From the NCBI GenBank assembly GCA_022511245.1, contig JAFLRV010000003.1, forward strand, positions 7,559-44,990: a stretch of DNA of 37,432 nucleotides, read 5' to 3'. The notes beneath the pieces are model-generated. The model ran no database searches. It was not told the origin of the DNA and saw only the letters and a list, made by a program, of their open reading frames with translations. Shown here one piece after another: positions 8,648 to 16,860 of the stretch. Source of the DNA: Coprobacter sp. (lineage in GTDB: Bacteria; Bacteroidota; Bacteroidia; Bacteroidales; Coprobacteraceae). The position numbers were made by a program, and so were the translations under genes. Position 1 is the first letter of the stretch, and the number at the start of each line of letters is the position of its first letter.

Positions 8648-9172
8648 TCAGAATTTGATAAGGGCTTCCACGTCAACGCCCGGAGGAAAAATCTCCCGGC
8701 CTTTCAGAAATTCAAGTTCGGTAATGAAGTTGATGTATATTTTTCGGGGGTGAAATCGCTCTACCAGATGGTATGCGGCCAACATTGTCCCTCCGGTTGC
8801 CAGCAAATCATCGTGCAATACGACAATATCTTCGGATTGAATAGCGTCTTTATGTATTTCGATTGTATCTTTCCCGTACTCTTTGTCGTAACTTTCACTC
8901 CAGGTATCTGCCGGCAGTTTGCCGGGTTTCCGTATAGGAACAAATCCGGCTTCCAGTTGGTTCGCCAGAATGGCTCCCATTATGAACCCTCTGGATTCTA
9001 TGCCGACCACTTTGGTAATGCCTTTTTCTTTATACAGATCGGTTAGATGTTTGCTCAGCTCCCGAAGGCATTCCGGCTCTTTGAATACAGTGGTCAAATC
9101 TTTGAATACAATTCCTTTTTGGGGAAAGTCATAGACGTCTCTTACCTTATTTTTAATCTCATCTAATGTCAT
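8648..9172 (-). CDS. apt: Adenine phosphoribosyltransferase
   Basis: This 174-residue type I phosphoribosyltransferase joins adenine to PRPP to give AMP in purine salvage. The PRPP-binding loop is VVLHDDLLATGGT (residues 117-129). The family marks GIESRGFIMGA (58-67) and the flexible loop KPGKLPADTWSESYDKEYG (82-100) are also present. Length is standard. It lies between uvrC (5 bp downstream) and mnmG (50 bp upstream). The parS-type palindrome at 9207-9222 sits just upstream of its start. Confidence 0.97.
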   Translation of the reverse strand: MTLDEIKNKVRDVYDFPQKGIVFKDLTTVFKEPECLRELSKHLTDLYKEKGITKVVGIESRGFIMGAILANQLEAGFVPIRKPGKLPADTWSESYDKEYGKDTIEIHKDAIQSEDIVVLHDDLLATGGTMLAAYHLVERFHPRKIYINFITELEFLKGREIFPPGVDVEALIKF

Positions 9173-9206
9173 ATCTTTCTGTTTTTCTATGGGTTGTTAT
9201 TTCTCT

Positions 9207-9222
9207 TGTTCCACGTGGAACA
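9207..9222. promoter_or_regulatory. parS: parS-type ParB-binding site
   Basis: TGTTCCACGTGGAACA is a perfect 16-bp palindrome that fits the ParB/Spo0J target consensus TGTTnCACGTGnAACA at every fixed position. It directly abuts the mnmG stop codon, in the 50-bp gap before apt. In many bacteria mnmG (gidA) lies near oriC and parAB, and parS sites cluster there. Here it would be a nucleation site for ParB spreading and SMC loading. No parA or parB gene is in the window, so the role is inferred from the site alone. Confidence 0.85.
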
Positions 9223-11097
9223 TTATTTCCGGGCCAAGATAAGCAGGATGTTGATGTCGCTGGGCGATATACCCGGAATTCTCGATGCCTGTGCAATCGT
9301 TTCGGGGTTGATTCGTGCCAGTTTCTGCCGGGCTTCAATCGAAATTTGTTTAATACTATGGTAATCAAACCGGTCTTTGATTCGGATATTCTCAAGACGT
9401 CTTATCTTGTCTGCTATCAGCTGTTCCCGTTCGATATATCCCTTGTATTTTATCGAAATTTCAGCCGCCTCCATAATCTCTTCTTTCCGGTTGGGAATTT
9501 TGTCTATCTCCGTTTTAAAATCGGGAATGATATCGGCTACTGTTTTTACGTTTAATTGGGGGCGAAGGATTAAATCTATCAGTTTGATTCCCTGCTTTAA
9601 CGGGGTTGTGCCGAATTGCTCCAGCTGTGTATTTACCTGTTGTGCTTTGACTGAATAGTTTTCCGCAAATTCGATTATTCGGTCACGATGCTCTTTTTTC
9701 TCGGTTAACAGGCGGTATCGCTCCGGAGTGGCCAGCCCGATTCGGTACGACTTTTCTGTTAATCGCATGTCGGCATCATCCTGCCGCAACAAAATTCTGT
9801 ATTCGGCTCTTGAGGTAAACATCCGATAGGGTTCATCGACGCCTTTCGTAACCAAATCATCGATGAGTACACCAATATAGGCTTCGTCCCGTCCTAAAAT
9901 AAATTCGCTGTTTCCGTGACATTTCAAGTGTGCATTTATTCCGGCGATAAGACCTTGTCCGGCGGCCTCTTCATATCCGGTGGTTCCGTTAACCTGTCCG
10001 GCGAAGAAGAGGCCCGAAATGGTTTTGGTCTCCAGCGTATGCCGAAGTTGTGTCGGGTCGAAATAATCGTATTCGATAGCATATCCCGGCCGATATATCT
10101 GTATGTTCCGGAATGCCGGAATTTTTTGCAGCGCATTTAATTGAACCTCGATGGGCAGGGAGGAGGAGAAACCGTTCAGGTAAAATTCGCGGGTGGTTTC
10201 ACCTTCCGGCTCTAAAAATAATTGATGCTCTGTTTTATCGGGAAAAGTAACGATTTTGGTCTCGATGCTCGGACAATAGCGAGGTCCTATACTTTGTATT
10301 TGTCCGTTGAAAAGGGGAGAATCGGGCAGTCCTTTCCTTAAGATTTCATGAACTTCTTCATTGGTGTAGGTAATCCAGCAGCTTTGTTGCCGGAGTTTTC
10401 GGGGTTCGAAATCGAGGTAGGAAAATTTGTGGAAGTCATTTTCTCCGACTTGTTCTGTGGTCAGGCTGAAATCGATGCTCCGGCCGTCGATGCGTACCGG
10501 CGTACCGGTTTTCATCCGGCCGACAACAATCCCTTCTTCCCGCAATTGTTCGGATATCCCGTAAGACGCCGGTTCCGAGATGCGCCCTCCTGCCAGTTGT
10601 GTTTTACCGATATGCATCAGGCCGTTCATGAACGTTCCCGATGTAATAACGACCGATTTGGCGGTAAATGTCACATTCATTCCCGTGATGACACCGGTAA
10701 CCGTATGATTCCTGATAATCAGTTGTTTGACAGTGTCCTGCCACATGAAAAGATTCGGCGTATTTTCGATGATTCCGCGCCAGGTCTCTATGAATTTAAC
10801 CCGGTCGCTTTGGGCTCTCGGACTCCACATGGCCGGGCCTTTGGAGCGGTTCAGCATTCGGAACTGAATCGCCGATTTATCGGTCACGATACCGGTGAAT
10901 CCGCCCAATGCATCGATTTCCCGAACAATCTGTCCTTTGGCAATTCCTCCGATAGCCGGATTGCAGCTCATTTGGGCGATTTTGTTCATATCCATAGTGA
11001 CAAGGAGCGTTTGCGACCCCAGATTGGCGGCGGCACAGGCTGCTTCACAACCTGCATGTCCGGCTCCTATTACTATCACATCATAATCGAATTTCAT
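9223..11097 (-). CDS. mnmG: tRNA uridine-5-carboxymethylaminomethyl modification enzyme MnmG
   Basis: This 624-residue FAD protein works with the GTPase MnmE to build the cmnm5 group on U34 of several tRNAs. The N-terminal dinucleotide fold has DVIVIGAGHAGCEAA (residues 6-20). MSCNPAIGGIAKGQIVREID and GRMKTGTPVRIDGRSID are signature stretches. GLFFAGQVNGTTGYEEAAGQ marks the second FAD-contact segment, and the C-terminal helical domain binds MnmE. Length is standard (E. coli 629). The start overlaps the ybeY stop in an ATGA arrangement, so the two are translationally coupled. The parS-type palindrome begins at its stop codon. Confidence 0.98.
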   Translation of the reverse strand: MKFDYDVIVIGAGHAGCEAACAAANLGSQTLLVTMDMNKIAQMSCNPAIGGIAKGQIVREIDALGGFTGIVTDKSAIQFRMLNRSKGPAMWSPRAQSDRVKFIETWRGIIENTPNLFMWQDTVKQLIIRNHTVTGVITGMNVTFTAKSVVITSGTFMNGLMHIGKTQLAGGRISEPASYGISEQLREEGIVVGRMKTGTPVRIDGRSIDFSLTTEQVGENDFHKFSYLDFEPRKLRQQSCWITYTNEEVHEILRKGLPDSPLFNGQIQSIGPRYCPSIETKIVTFPDKTEHQLFLEPEGETTREFYLNGFSSSLPIEVQLNALQKIPAFRNIQIYRPGYAIEYDYFDPTQLRHTLETKTISGLFFAGQVNGTTGYEEAAGQGLIAGINAHLKCHGNSEFILGRDEAYIGVLIDDLVTKGVDEPYRMFTSRAEYRILLRQDDADMRLTEKSYRIGLATPERYRLLTEKKEHRDRIIEFAENYSVKAQQVNTQLEQFGTTPLKQGIKLIDLILRPQLNVKTVADIIPDFKTEIDKIPNRKEEIMEAAEISIKYKGYIEREQLIADKIRRLENIRIKDRFDYHSIKQISIEARQKLARINPETIAQASRIPGISPSDINILLILARK

Positions 11098-11531
11098 ATG
11101 GCTGATTTTTGTGGGGTATTTCTCATCTTCAACGCTTCATTTTCATGGATTGTCATGATTTCCCGTTCTCCTTCTCCTTTGTCGTTTATTCCGCATAGAT
11201 GGAGAATCCCGTGTATGATAATCCGGTGAATTTCTTCCTCGAATGCAACGCCGTATTCTTTGGCATTGCTCGCTACCGTATCCGTGCTGATGAAAATGTC
11301 TCCGCTGATTCGATTTCCCTGTGTGTAATCGAATGTAATAATATCTGTGTAATAGTCATGCTGGAGATATTCCCGGTTTACGGCAAGAATTTTTTCGTCA
11401 GAACAGAAAATATAGGCTATATCTCCGCATCGGTTGCCATATTTCTCCGCCACCCGGCGAATCCATTCGCTGGTTTCTCTTTTTTTTATCGCCGGGAAAT
11501 CGACCTCTTCGGCATAATAGCTGATTGCCAT
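11094..11531 (-). CDS. ybeY: Endoribonuclease YbeY (rRNA maturation factor)
   Basis: This 145-residue zinc endoribonuclease of the UPF0054 family matures the 16S rRNA 3' end and takes part in ribosome quality control. The signature RIIIHGILHLCGINDKG gives His107 and His111 as zinc ligands. The third ligand, usually His in HGxLHLxGyDH, is replaced here by Asp117. Upstream ITFDYTQGNRISGDIFIS matches the conserved TDVLSF..GDI region. It is the first gene of the run leading to deoC, with a -7 box (TATCTTTG, minus strand at 11568-11561) 29 nt upstream. Confidence 0.93.
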   Translation of the reverse strand: MAISYYAEEVDFPAIKKRETSEWIRRVAEKYGNRCGDIAYIFCSDEKILAVNREYLQHDYYTDIITFDYTQGNRISGDIFISTDTVASNAKEYGVAFEEEIHRIIIHGILHLCGINDKGEGEREIMTIHENEALKMRNTPQKSAI

Positions 11532-11560
11532 ATGATGAAATTTTTTGTATTCCGTGCGTA

Positions 11561-11568
11561 CAAAGATA
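11561..11568 (-). promoter_or_regulatory. -7 box of the ybeY-mnmG-apt-uvrC operon
   Basis: TATCTTTG on the minus strand matches TAnnTTTG and ends 29 nt before the ybeY ATG. It lies in the 132-bp gap after the SpmA/B gene, which suggests the operon starts here. Confidence 0.55.
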
Positions 11569-11663
11569 GCAATCTTTTATGGAAAAGCGCAGTGCAGAAA
11601 AACAAATACTTTGGCCAAGAGATACGGGGAGTGTTCCGGGCTATTTCTTGTGCCGCTACCTGT

Positions 11664-12896
11664 TTATCTGAAGAAAACATAGGCGGTAAGTATCGCCGCT
11701 ACGATTCCGATTAAATCGGCAAATAATCCGTATCCGGCGGCGTATCGGGTGTTTTTTATGCCTACGCTTCCGAAATAGACCGCTAAGATGTAAAAGGTGG
11801 TATCTGTGGCTCCTTGTATGGTAGAGGCGACCCGTGCAACAAAGGAGTCGGCTCCGTAGGTAGCCATAGCATCGACCATCATACCTCTGGCTCCGCTGCC
11901 GCTTAACGGTTTCATTAAAGCGGTCGGAAGGGCTCCTACAAACTCGGCATCGATGCCGCAGGCTTCGATAGCCGAAGTCATACCCGATATGATGATATTC
12001 ATGGCTCCCGATGCCCGGAATATGGCGATAGCGACCAGCATGGCCACCAGATAGGGAATAATGGTGACAGCTGTTTTGAATCCCTCTTTGGCTCCTTCAA
12101 TAAAGGCGTCGTAAATATTGATGCGTTTATATATTCCGGCTAAAATAAAGCCCGTAATAATGCTGAACAGAATGAAATTGGCTCCGAATCCGGAGTACAG
12201 AGAGACTTTTTCCTGCGGCAGTCCCATGAAAAACCAAATGATGCCGCCGATTACGGCTGTCAATCCGAAAAGTGATGAAAAAATGACTTTGTCGAATATA
12301 TTGATTTTTTGTTTCAAACAGACGGCAATAAGTCCGATTAAGGTGGAAAAATAGGTGGCGATTAAAATGGGCAGGAACACATCCGACGGATTGGCGGCTC
12401 CCATCTGAGCCCGGTATACCATGACACTCAACGGTACGAGCGTAAGTCCGGTCGTGTTCAGTACCAGAAACATAATCATCGGATTGCTGGCCGTTTCTTT
12501 GTGCGGGTTGAGCTCCTGCAGCTCTTTCATGGCTTTCAGTCCCAGCGGGGTCGCCGCATTGTCCAGTCCGAGCATATTGGCCGATACGTTCATAAAAATG
12601 GAGCCGAAAGCGGGGTGTCCTTTGGGGATGTCCGGAAACAGTTTGCCAAACAGGGGGCTTATCAGCCGGGAAAAAAAGGCAATGACGCCTCCCCGTTCTC
12701 CGATTTTCATCAGGCCCAGCCACAATGACAATACGCCGGTGAGTCCCAAAGATATTTCAAACGCCGTTTTGGCCGATGAAAAAGAGGCGTTCATGATATC
12801 TGACCATATTTCGAGATTTCCTCCGCATACGGATTGGATTACCGCAACGACAAAGGCGATAAGAAAAAAGGCAATCCAGATGTAATTTAGTACCAT
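11664..12896 (-). CDS. SpmA/SpmB fusion, nucleoside-recognition (Gate) domain membrane protein
   Basis: This 410-residue polytopic membrane protein fuses SpmA-like and SpmB-like halves. The N-half carries GLMKIGERGGVIAFFSRL and MNVSANMLGLDNAATPLG, hallmarks of the Gate/nucleoside-recognition family. The C-half carries GAKEGFKTAVTIIPYLVAMLV and LPTALMKPLSGSGARGMM. In Bacillus the two separate proteins affect spore core dehydration. Bacteroidales do not sporulate, so here it is more likely a transporter or channel whose substrate is unknown. Hydrophobic segments run throughout, starting with NYIWIAFFLIAFVVAVIQ. Two -7 boxes in tandem lie upstream. Confidence 0.88.
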   Translation of the reverse strand: MVLNYIWIAFFLIAFVVAVIQSVCGGNLEIWSDIMNASFSSAKTAFEISLGLTGVLSLWLGLMKIGERGGVIAFFSRLISPLFGKLFPDIPKGHPAFGSIFMNVSANMLGLDNAATPLGLKAMKELQELNPHKETASNPMIMFLVLNTTGLTLVPLSVMVYRAQMGAANPSDVFLPILIATYFSTLIGLIAVCLKQKINIFDKVIFSSLFGLTAVIGGIIWFFMGLPQEKVSLYSGFGANFILFSIITGFILAGIYKRINIYDAFIEGAKEGFKTAVTIIPYLVAMLVAIAIFRASGAMNIIISGMTSAIEACGIDAEFVGALPTALMKPLSGSGARGMMVDAMATYGADSFVARVASTIQGATDTTFYILAVYFGSVGIKNTRYAAGYGLFADLIGIVAAILTAYVFFR

Positions 12897-12921
12897 GATA
12901 TCTTGTTTTGGAACAGTCGAA

Positions 12922-12939
12922 CAAATTTATGCAAATTTA
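12922..12939 (-). promoter_or_regulatory. Two tandem -7 boxes upstream of the SpmA/B gene
   Basis: On the minus strand TAAATTTG occurs twice (12939-12932 and 12929-12922), each an exact TAnnTTTG, 10 bp apart. The nearer ends 25 nt before the ATG. Either a dual start or a simple direct repeat is possible. Confidence 0.5.
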
Positions 12940-13113
12940 TCAGATTTTCCTTTTTTCGGGATTTAATCTTTGGTTTGGTGGGGGACAATGACTTTTCTCC
13001 TGATTGTTTCTGAAAAGTATTTTTATGTATAACTGTTTGTATTATAGTTGTTTATTGTGTTTTTGCGCACAGAGGAAAATTTATCGTTCATTTTCTGGTA
13101 AGCATATTTTTGC

Positions 13114-13121
13114 TAATTTTG
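13114..13121 (+). promoter_or_regulatory. -7 box for the hydroxyacid dehydrogenase-AlkD operon
   Basis: TAATTTTG matches the consensus exactly and ends 21 nt before the ATG at 13143. This also argues against the TTG start at 13110, which would lie upstream of the box. Confidence 0.6.
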
Positions 13122-13142
13122 TTTGCGTTAAAGAATAACGGT

Positions 13143-14111
13143 ATGAAGAAAAAAGTTTTGATTACTTACAATATGTTGCGGCCGGGTTATGCCGACCTCA
13201 TGGAAAAATACGATGTTACTTTTCCTCCTGAAGGCCGGGAAAGTTTTACTTACGATGAAGTGTTGGATATGATTTCGGAATACGATGCTTTGCAGTCGAT
13301 GTTTAATTTTCCGGTGGACAAAAAACTGATGGATGCAGCTCCGAAACTGAAAATCATATCGAATTATGCTGTCGGGTATGACAATATAGATGTTTCGTAT
13401 GCGACACAGAAAGGTATTCAGGTAACAAATACGCCGGATCCGGTAACGGAACCGACCGCTGATCAGGCGATGGGTTTGCTTTTGGCTCTTTGCCGCCGGA
13501 TTTCGGAATTGGACCGCCGGTTGCGTATTCCCGGCGCCGTAAAAGTTGAGTTGCTGGCCAATCTGGGCCTTTCGTTGTACGGAAAAACTATCGGAATTAT
13601 TGGTATGGGCCGCATCGGACAGGCATTGGCCCGACGGGCTAAGGCGGCCGGTATGCACATCGTTTATCATAACCGGCACCGGGTTGATTCGGCCATAGAA
13701 GAAAAATATCAGGCGGTATATCTCCCGTTGGATGAATTGCTTTCGGTATCGGATGTCGTCTCGTTAAATGCGCCGTATAATGAGGAAACATACCATTTAA
13801 TCGGGAAAAGGGAATTGTCTTTGATGAAAGAACAGGCTGTTTTGATTAATACGGCCAGAGGGCCTTTGGTCGATGAACAGGCTTTGGTCGAGGCGTTGAG
13901 AGATAAAAAAATATGGGGTGCAGGTCTGGATGTTTTTGAATTCGGCGATTATCCGCTGCCGGCACTGCTGGAGTTTGACAATGTGGTCATGACACCTCAT
14001 ACCGGAACACAGACTATCGATGTCCGTCATGAAATGGCGGCTTATGTATCGCGCAATATTATCCATTTTTTTGAAGGAAACGGCCCGGTTTCCAAAGTAA
14101 ATCTGAAATAG
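13143..14111 (+). CDS. D-isomer-specific 2-hydroxyacid dehydrogenase
   Basis: This NAD(P)-dependent oxidoreductase has about 322 residues and interconverts a 2-keto acid and a D-2-hydroxy acid. The Rossmann motif is GIIGMGRIGQALARR (GxGxxG at 154-159). The catalytic Arg239 is in NTARGPLVDE and the catalytic His286 in MTPHTGT. The acid partner normally found in DVFExEP is not in place: the sequence is DVFEFGDYPLP, with Gly268 at the expected Glu position and Asp269 next to it. I chose the ATG at 13143 because a longer frame from a TTG at 13110 would start before the -7 box. The substrate cannot be named; glycerate/glyoxylate-type or phosphoglycerate-type activity are options. The AlkD-like gene follows after 7 bp. 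Confidence 0.9.
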   Translation: MKKKVLITYNMLRPGYADLMEKYDVTFPPEGRESFTYDEVLDMISEYDALQSMFNFPVDKKLMDAAPKLKIISNYAVGYDNIDVSYATQKGIQVTNTPDPVTEPTADQAMGLLLALCRRISELDRRLRIPGAVKVELLANLGLSLYGKTIGIIGMGRIGQALARRAKAAGMHIVYHNRHRVDSAIEEKYQAVYLPLDELLSVSDVVSLNAPYNEETYHLIGKRELSLMKEQAVLINTARGPLVDEQALVEALRDKKIWGAGLDVFEFGDYPLPALLEFDNVVMTPHTGTQTIDVRHEMAAYVSRNIIHFFEGNGPVSKVNLK

Positions 14112-14118
14112 AAAAGCA

Positions 14119-14820
14119 ATGACGGCACAACAGTTGAAAGAACATCTTTTTTCCCTTGCCGATGCAGAAAAGGCAAAAATATTGAGCGGATTTTTCAAGA
14201 CCGGGCCGGGAGAATACGGTGAGGGCGATGTGTTCATCGGTGTTTCTGTACCGATGATACGCTCCCTTGTAAAACAATATAAAAACGAGATTCTTTTGTC
14301 CGATGCCGAGCTGCTGCTGGGCGATGCGGTACATGAATGCCGCCTGCTCGGTCTTTTGCTGATGGTTGCTTTGTTCGACAAGGCCGATGCCGCCGGGAAA
14401 AAAGAGATTTTTGAATCCTATCTTTCGCATACACAGGCTATAAATAACTGGGATTTGGTCGATTTAACGGCATACCGGATTGTCGGGACTTATTTGATGG
14501 ATAAAGAACGCAGCCTGCTCTACTCCTTGTCGGAGAGCCGGAATCTGTGGGAACAGCGGATTTCGATTGTTTCGACCTGGATTTATATCCGCAAGGGAGA
14601 GTTCGGGGATACGTTGAGGTTGGCCGATATCCTGTTGCAGCACAAACATGATTTGATTCAGAAAGCGGTAGGCTGGATGCTGCGGGAAATAGGCAAACGG
14701 GACAAAAAGGTATTGATTGATTTTTTGGAACCGAGATACCGTAACATGCCCCGTACCATGCTGCGGTATGCCATAGAGAAATTTTCTCCGGAAGAGCGGG
14801 CCTATTTTATGAAGAAATAA
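14119..14820 (+). CDS. AlkD-type DNA alkylation repair glycosylase
   Basis: This 233-residue all-helical HEAT-like repeat protein belongs to the AlkD/AlkC family, which removes N3- and N7-alkylated purines without flipping the base. Residues matching the Bacillus AlkD site are present: Trp111 and Asp115 (NNWDLVD), Arg147 (LWEQRIS) and Trp186 (QKAVGWMLREIGK). Length fits AlkD (about 235). It follows the dehydrogenase gene after 7 bp and so is probably in the same transcript, though the two functions have no obvious link. It converges on the minus-strand GT2 gene with only 8 bp between stops. Confidence 0.92.
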   Translation: MTAQQLKEHLFSLADAEKAKILSGFFKTGPGEYGEGDVFIGVSVPMIRSLVKQYKNEILLSDAELLLGDAVHECRLLGLLLMVALFDKADAAGKKEIFESYLSHTQAINNWDLVDLTAYRIVGTYLMDKERSLLYSLSESRNLWEQRISIVSTWIYIRKGEFGDTLRLADILLQHKHDLIQKAVGWMLREIGKRDKKVLIDFLEPRYRNMPRTMLRYAIEKFSPEERAYFMKK

Positions 14821-14840
14821 AAGCGATTTTATGCGTTTTT
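14819..14840. terminator. Weak terminator-like hairpin between convergent genes
   Basis: AAAAGCG (14819-14825) can pair with CGTTTTT (14834-14840), with one G-T pair and an 8-base loop. It overlaps the ends of both the AlkD-type gene and the GT2 gene. The T-run is part of the stem, so it would be weak. Confidence 0.3.
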
Positions 14841-15581
14841 ACCGAATATTCTGGCAAATATAAACCGAAAAGCAAACCAGATATGCAGCGTAACGGTCGA
14901 GAATTTTCCATAATAATTCCCCATAATCGCAAACCGTTCCTTTAAAGATGCCTTCCGGTTTTGGGTGGTCATTCCTTCGTTCAGGTAATTGACCAGTATT
15001 AACCGGCTGTTGCAAAATGTCTTGGCTTTTTGCATACATCGTATGCACCAGTCGAAATCGGCGGAGAAACGGTATTGCAAATCGTAGTCGGGGGCGATGC
15101 TGCGTTTGGCGATAAACGCTTGGTGGCAGACCAGCATACCCATGCGAAACTTTTTCCAGGATAATTGTTCCGGTGCTTTTAGGCGGCGCATCCCGATAAA
15201 ATTCCGGTTCGAGTCGACCAATGCCGTTTCTCCATAAATGATATCCGGACGGGAATAACCTATCGAACGGTAAATTTGTTCCAATGTTTCATCGGAATAG
15301 AGGGTGTCGCCGGCATTCAAGAACAGTACATATTCTCCCGTTGCCAGATGAAGCCCCTTGTTCATGGCATCGTAAATGCCGTTGTCCGGTTCGCTTATCC
15401 ATTGGTTTATCCATGTCCGGTTTCGGTGGAGAAATTCTTTTGTCCCGTCTTGTGAATCGCCGTCAACGATGATGTATTCGAAGTTCGTATAAGTCTGTTC
15501 ATGTACACTTTTCAAGGTGGTTTCCAGCGCTTCCCGTGCGTTTCGGGCTACGGTGATAATGGAGAATAAGGGTTGTATCAT
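14829..15581 (-). CDS. Family 2 glycosyltransferase
   Basis: This 250-residue GT-A transferase probably adds one sugar to a surface polysaccharide intermediate on the cytoplasmic face. The N-terminal nucleotide-sugar fold is typical: FSIITVARNAREALETTL, then FEYIIVDGDSQDGT (residues 34-47), DNGIYDAMNKGL (66-77) and the metal-binding LNAGD region (88-92). The NGIYDAMNKG stretch is common in WcaE-like colanic and capsular GT2 enzymes. The donor and acceptor are unknown. Its start overlaps the stop of the GT4 gene by 4 bp (ATGA), so the two are coupled. Confidence 0.93.
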   Translation of the reverse strand: MIQPLFSIITVARNAREALETTLKSVHEQTYTNFEYIIVDGDSQDGTKEFLHRNRTWINQWISEPDNGIYDAMNKGLHLATGEYVLFLNAGDTLYSDETLEQIYRSIGYSRPDIIYGETALVDSNRNFIGMRRLKAPEQLSWKKFRMGMLVCHQAFIAKRSIAPDYDLQYRFSADFDWCIRCMQKAKTFCNSRLILVNYLNEGMTTQNRKASLKERFAIMGNYYGKFSTVTLHIWFAFRFIFARIFGKNA

Positions 15582-16852
15582 GATTGAGATCGGATATTCA
15601 GCAGTTCTTGATAGAGCGTTCTATATTGTGACGCAATAGTTTTTTCGCTGTACTTTTTTCTGGCATTTTCGATGCATTTTTCCTGTAACGGCCGATTCCC
15701 TTTGTGCTGATATGCCCATAAAATGCCGTTGCCCAAATCGTCGGCCGACGGATATCGGGCCAGATATCCTGTTTCCAGATGGTCTATGATGTCGGTTTGT
15801 CCGCCTTGGTTGAAGGCAACCGTCAGTGTGCCGCAGGCCATAGACTCTATCAGTGTCTGGCCGAATGTCTCATAATGAGACGATACGACGGTTACATCGG
15901 CGGCCGAATATAATCCGGCGATGTCGGACATGTCCGACATCGGGCCTAAATAGGTGTATTTGCAGGGAATGGATTCGAGGAAATGGGGTGCATTTTTTAT
16001 ATTTCCGAACAGGAGCAAATGTAATTTCCCGATTTTTCTGACGGGGGCCGTATGAAGTGCCCGGCAGAGCATGTCGAAGCCTTTTATCGGGTCATTCAGT
16101 TTGGCCGCTCCGAATAAAACGACGAATTCATCGGAAGATATGGATAATTTCTGTCGGATGGTCTCCGGCTCTTGCCGGTAAAAAATATCGGTATCCAACG
16201 TGTTGGGGATAATTGCATGAGACAAATCGCCGGTCAGGGCGCTTTGCCGGGCTTTTTGTTGCAGCCATCGGCTTACACTCACAAACGTAATGTTCGACTG
16301 TCTCAGAAATTTCTTGTTTTTCCATGTCCGGAACGATAAGTCCTGAGACGACGGGTGCTGTAATTGGGGGCAGTTTCCGCAGCGATGCAGGTAACGGGTA
16401 CATGTTCCCGGATGATGACAGATACCGGTTATCGGCCATAAGTCGTGCAGGGTCCATACGACCGGTTTTCCCAAATCGCAAAGTTTTTGAATGTCGTTCA
16501 AGGACAAAAGCCCCTGGTTAATCCAATGCAGATGAATGATGTCGGCCTCTTGCACTTCCGGGCAGGAGGTCAGGTCGAATCCTGTGTTGGCGATGGAAAC
16601 GGAAAAAAGATTTTTTCGGGAATAGCGGTTATGAAAGAATATGACGAACCGTTCCCATGCAAATCTGATAAACCCGATACAGCGGGTCCGGCGATTTTTT
16701 TCGACCGCTATAATGCGGGGATGATTCGAAGATTTCTTTTTGACCAGAAGTTTTACATCGATATCTGTTTTTTGAAGTGCCGACATGAGACGGAGACAGG
16801 CAATCGCCGCCCCGCCGGTAGTTTCGTTTGTATTGACAAGCAGTACTTTCAT
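15578..16852 (-). CDS. Family 4 glycosyltransferase
   Basis: This 424-residue GT-B retaining transferase starts with LLVNTNETTGGAAIACLRL, the glycine-rich acceptor loop. Its C-terminal donor domain has SSHYETFGQTLIESMACGTLTVAFNQGG in two conserved blocks, with the E(x7)E pair. A short Cys/His-rich insert (ICHHPGTCTRYLHRCGNCPQ, about 170-190) is seen in several Bacteroidetes GT4 proteins. It is translationally coupled to the downstream GT2. A -7 box variant (TATCTTCG) lies 24 nt upstream in a symmetric promoter region shared with the divergent gene. The stretch encoding MSDMSD contains a 24-bp perfect palindrome at 15919-15942. Confidence 0.93.
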   Translation of the reverse strand: MKVLLVNTNETTGGAAIACLRLMSALQKTDIDVKLLVKKKSSNHPRIIAVEKNRRTRCIGFIRFAWERFVIFFHNRYSRKNLFSVSIANTGFDLTSCPEVQEADIIHLHWINQGLLSLNDIQKLCDLGKPVVWTLHDLWPITGICHHPGTCTRYLHRCGNCPQLQHPSSQDLSFRTWKNKKFLRQSNITFVSVSRWLQQKARQSALTGDLSHAIIPNTLDTDIFYRQEPETIRQKLSISSDEFVVLFGAAKLNDPIKGFDMLCRALHTAPVRKIGKLHLLLFGNIKNAPHFLESIPCKYTYLGPMSDMSDIAGLYSAADVTVVSSHYETFGQTLIESMACGTLTVAFNQGGQTDIIDHLETGYLARYPSADDLGNGILWAYQHKGNRPLQEKCIENARKKYSEKTIASQYRTLYQELLNIRSQS

Positions 16853-16860
16853 AAAAACAG

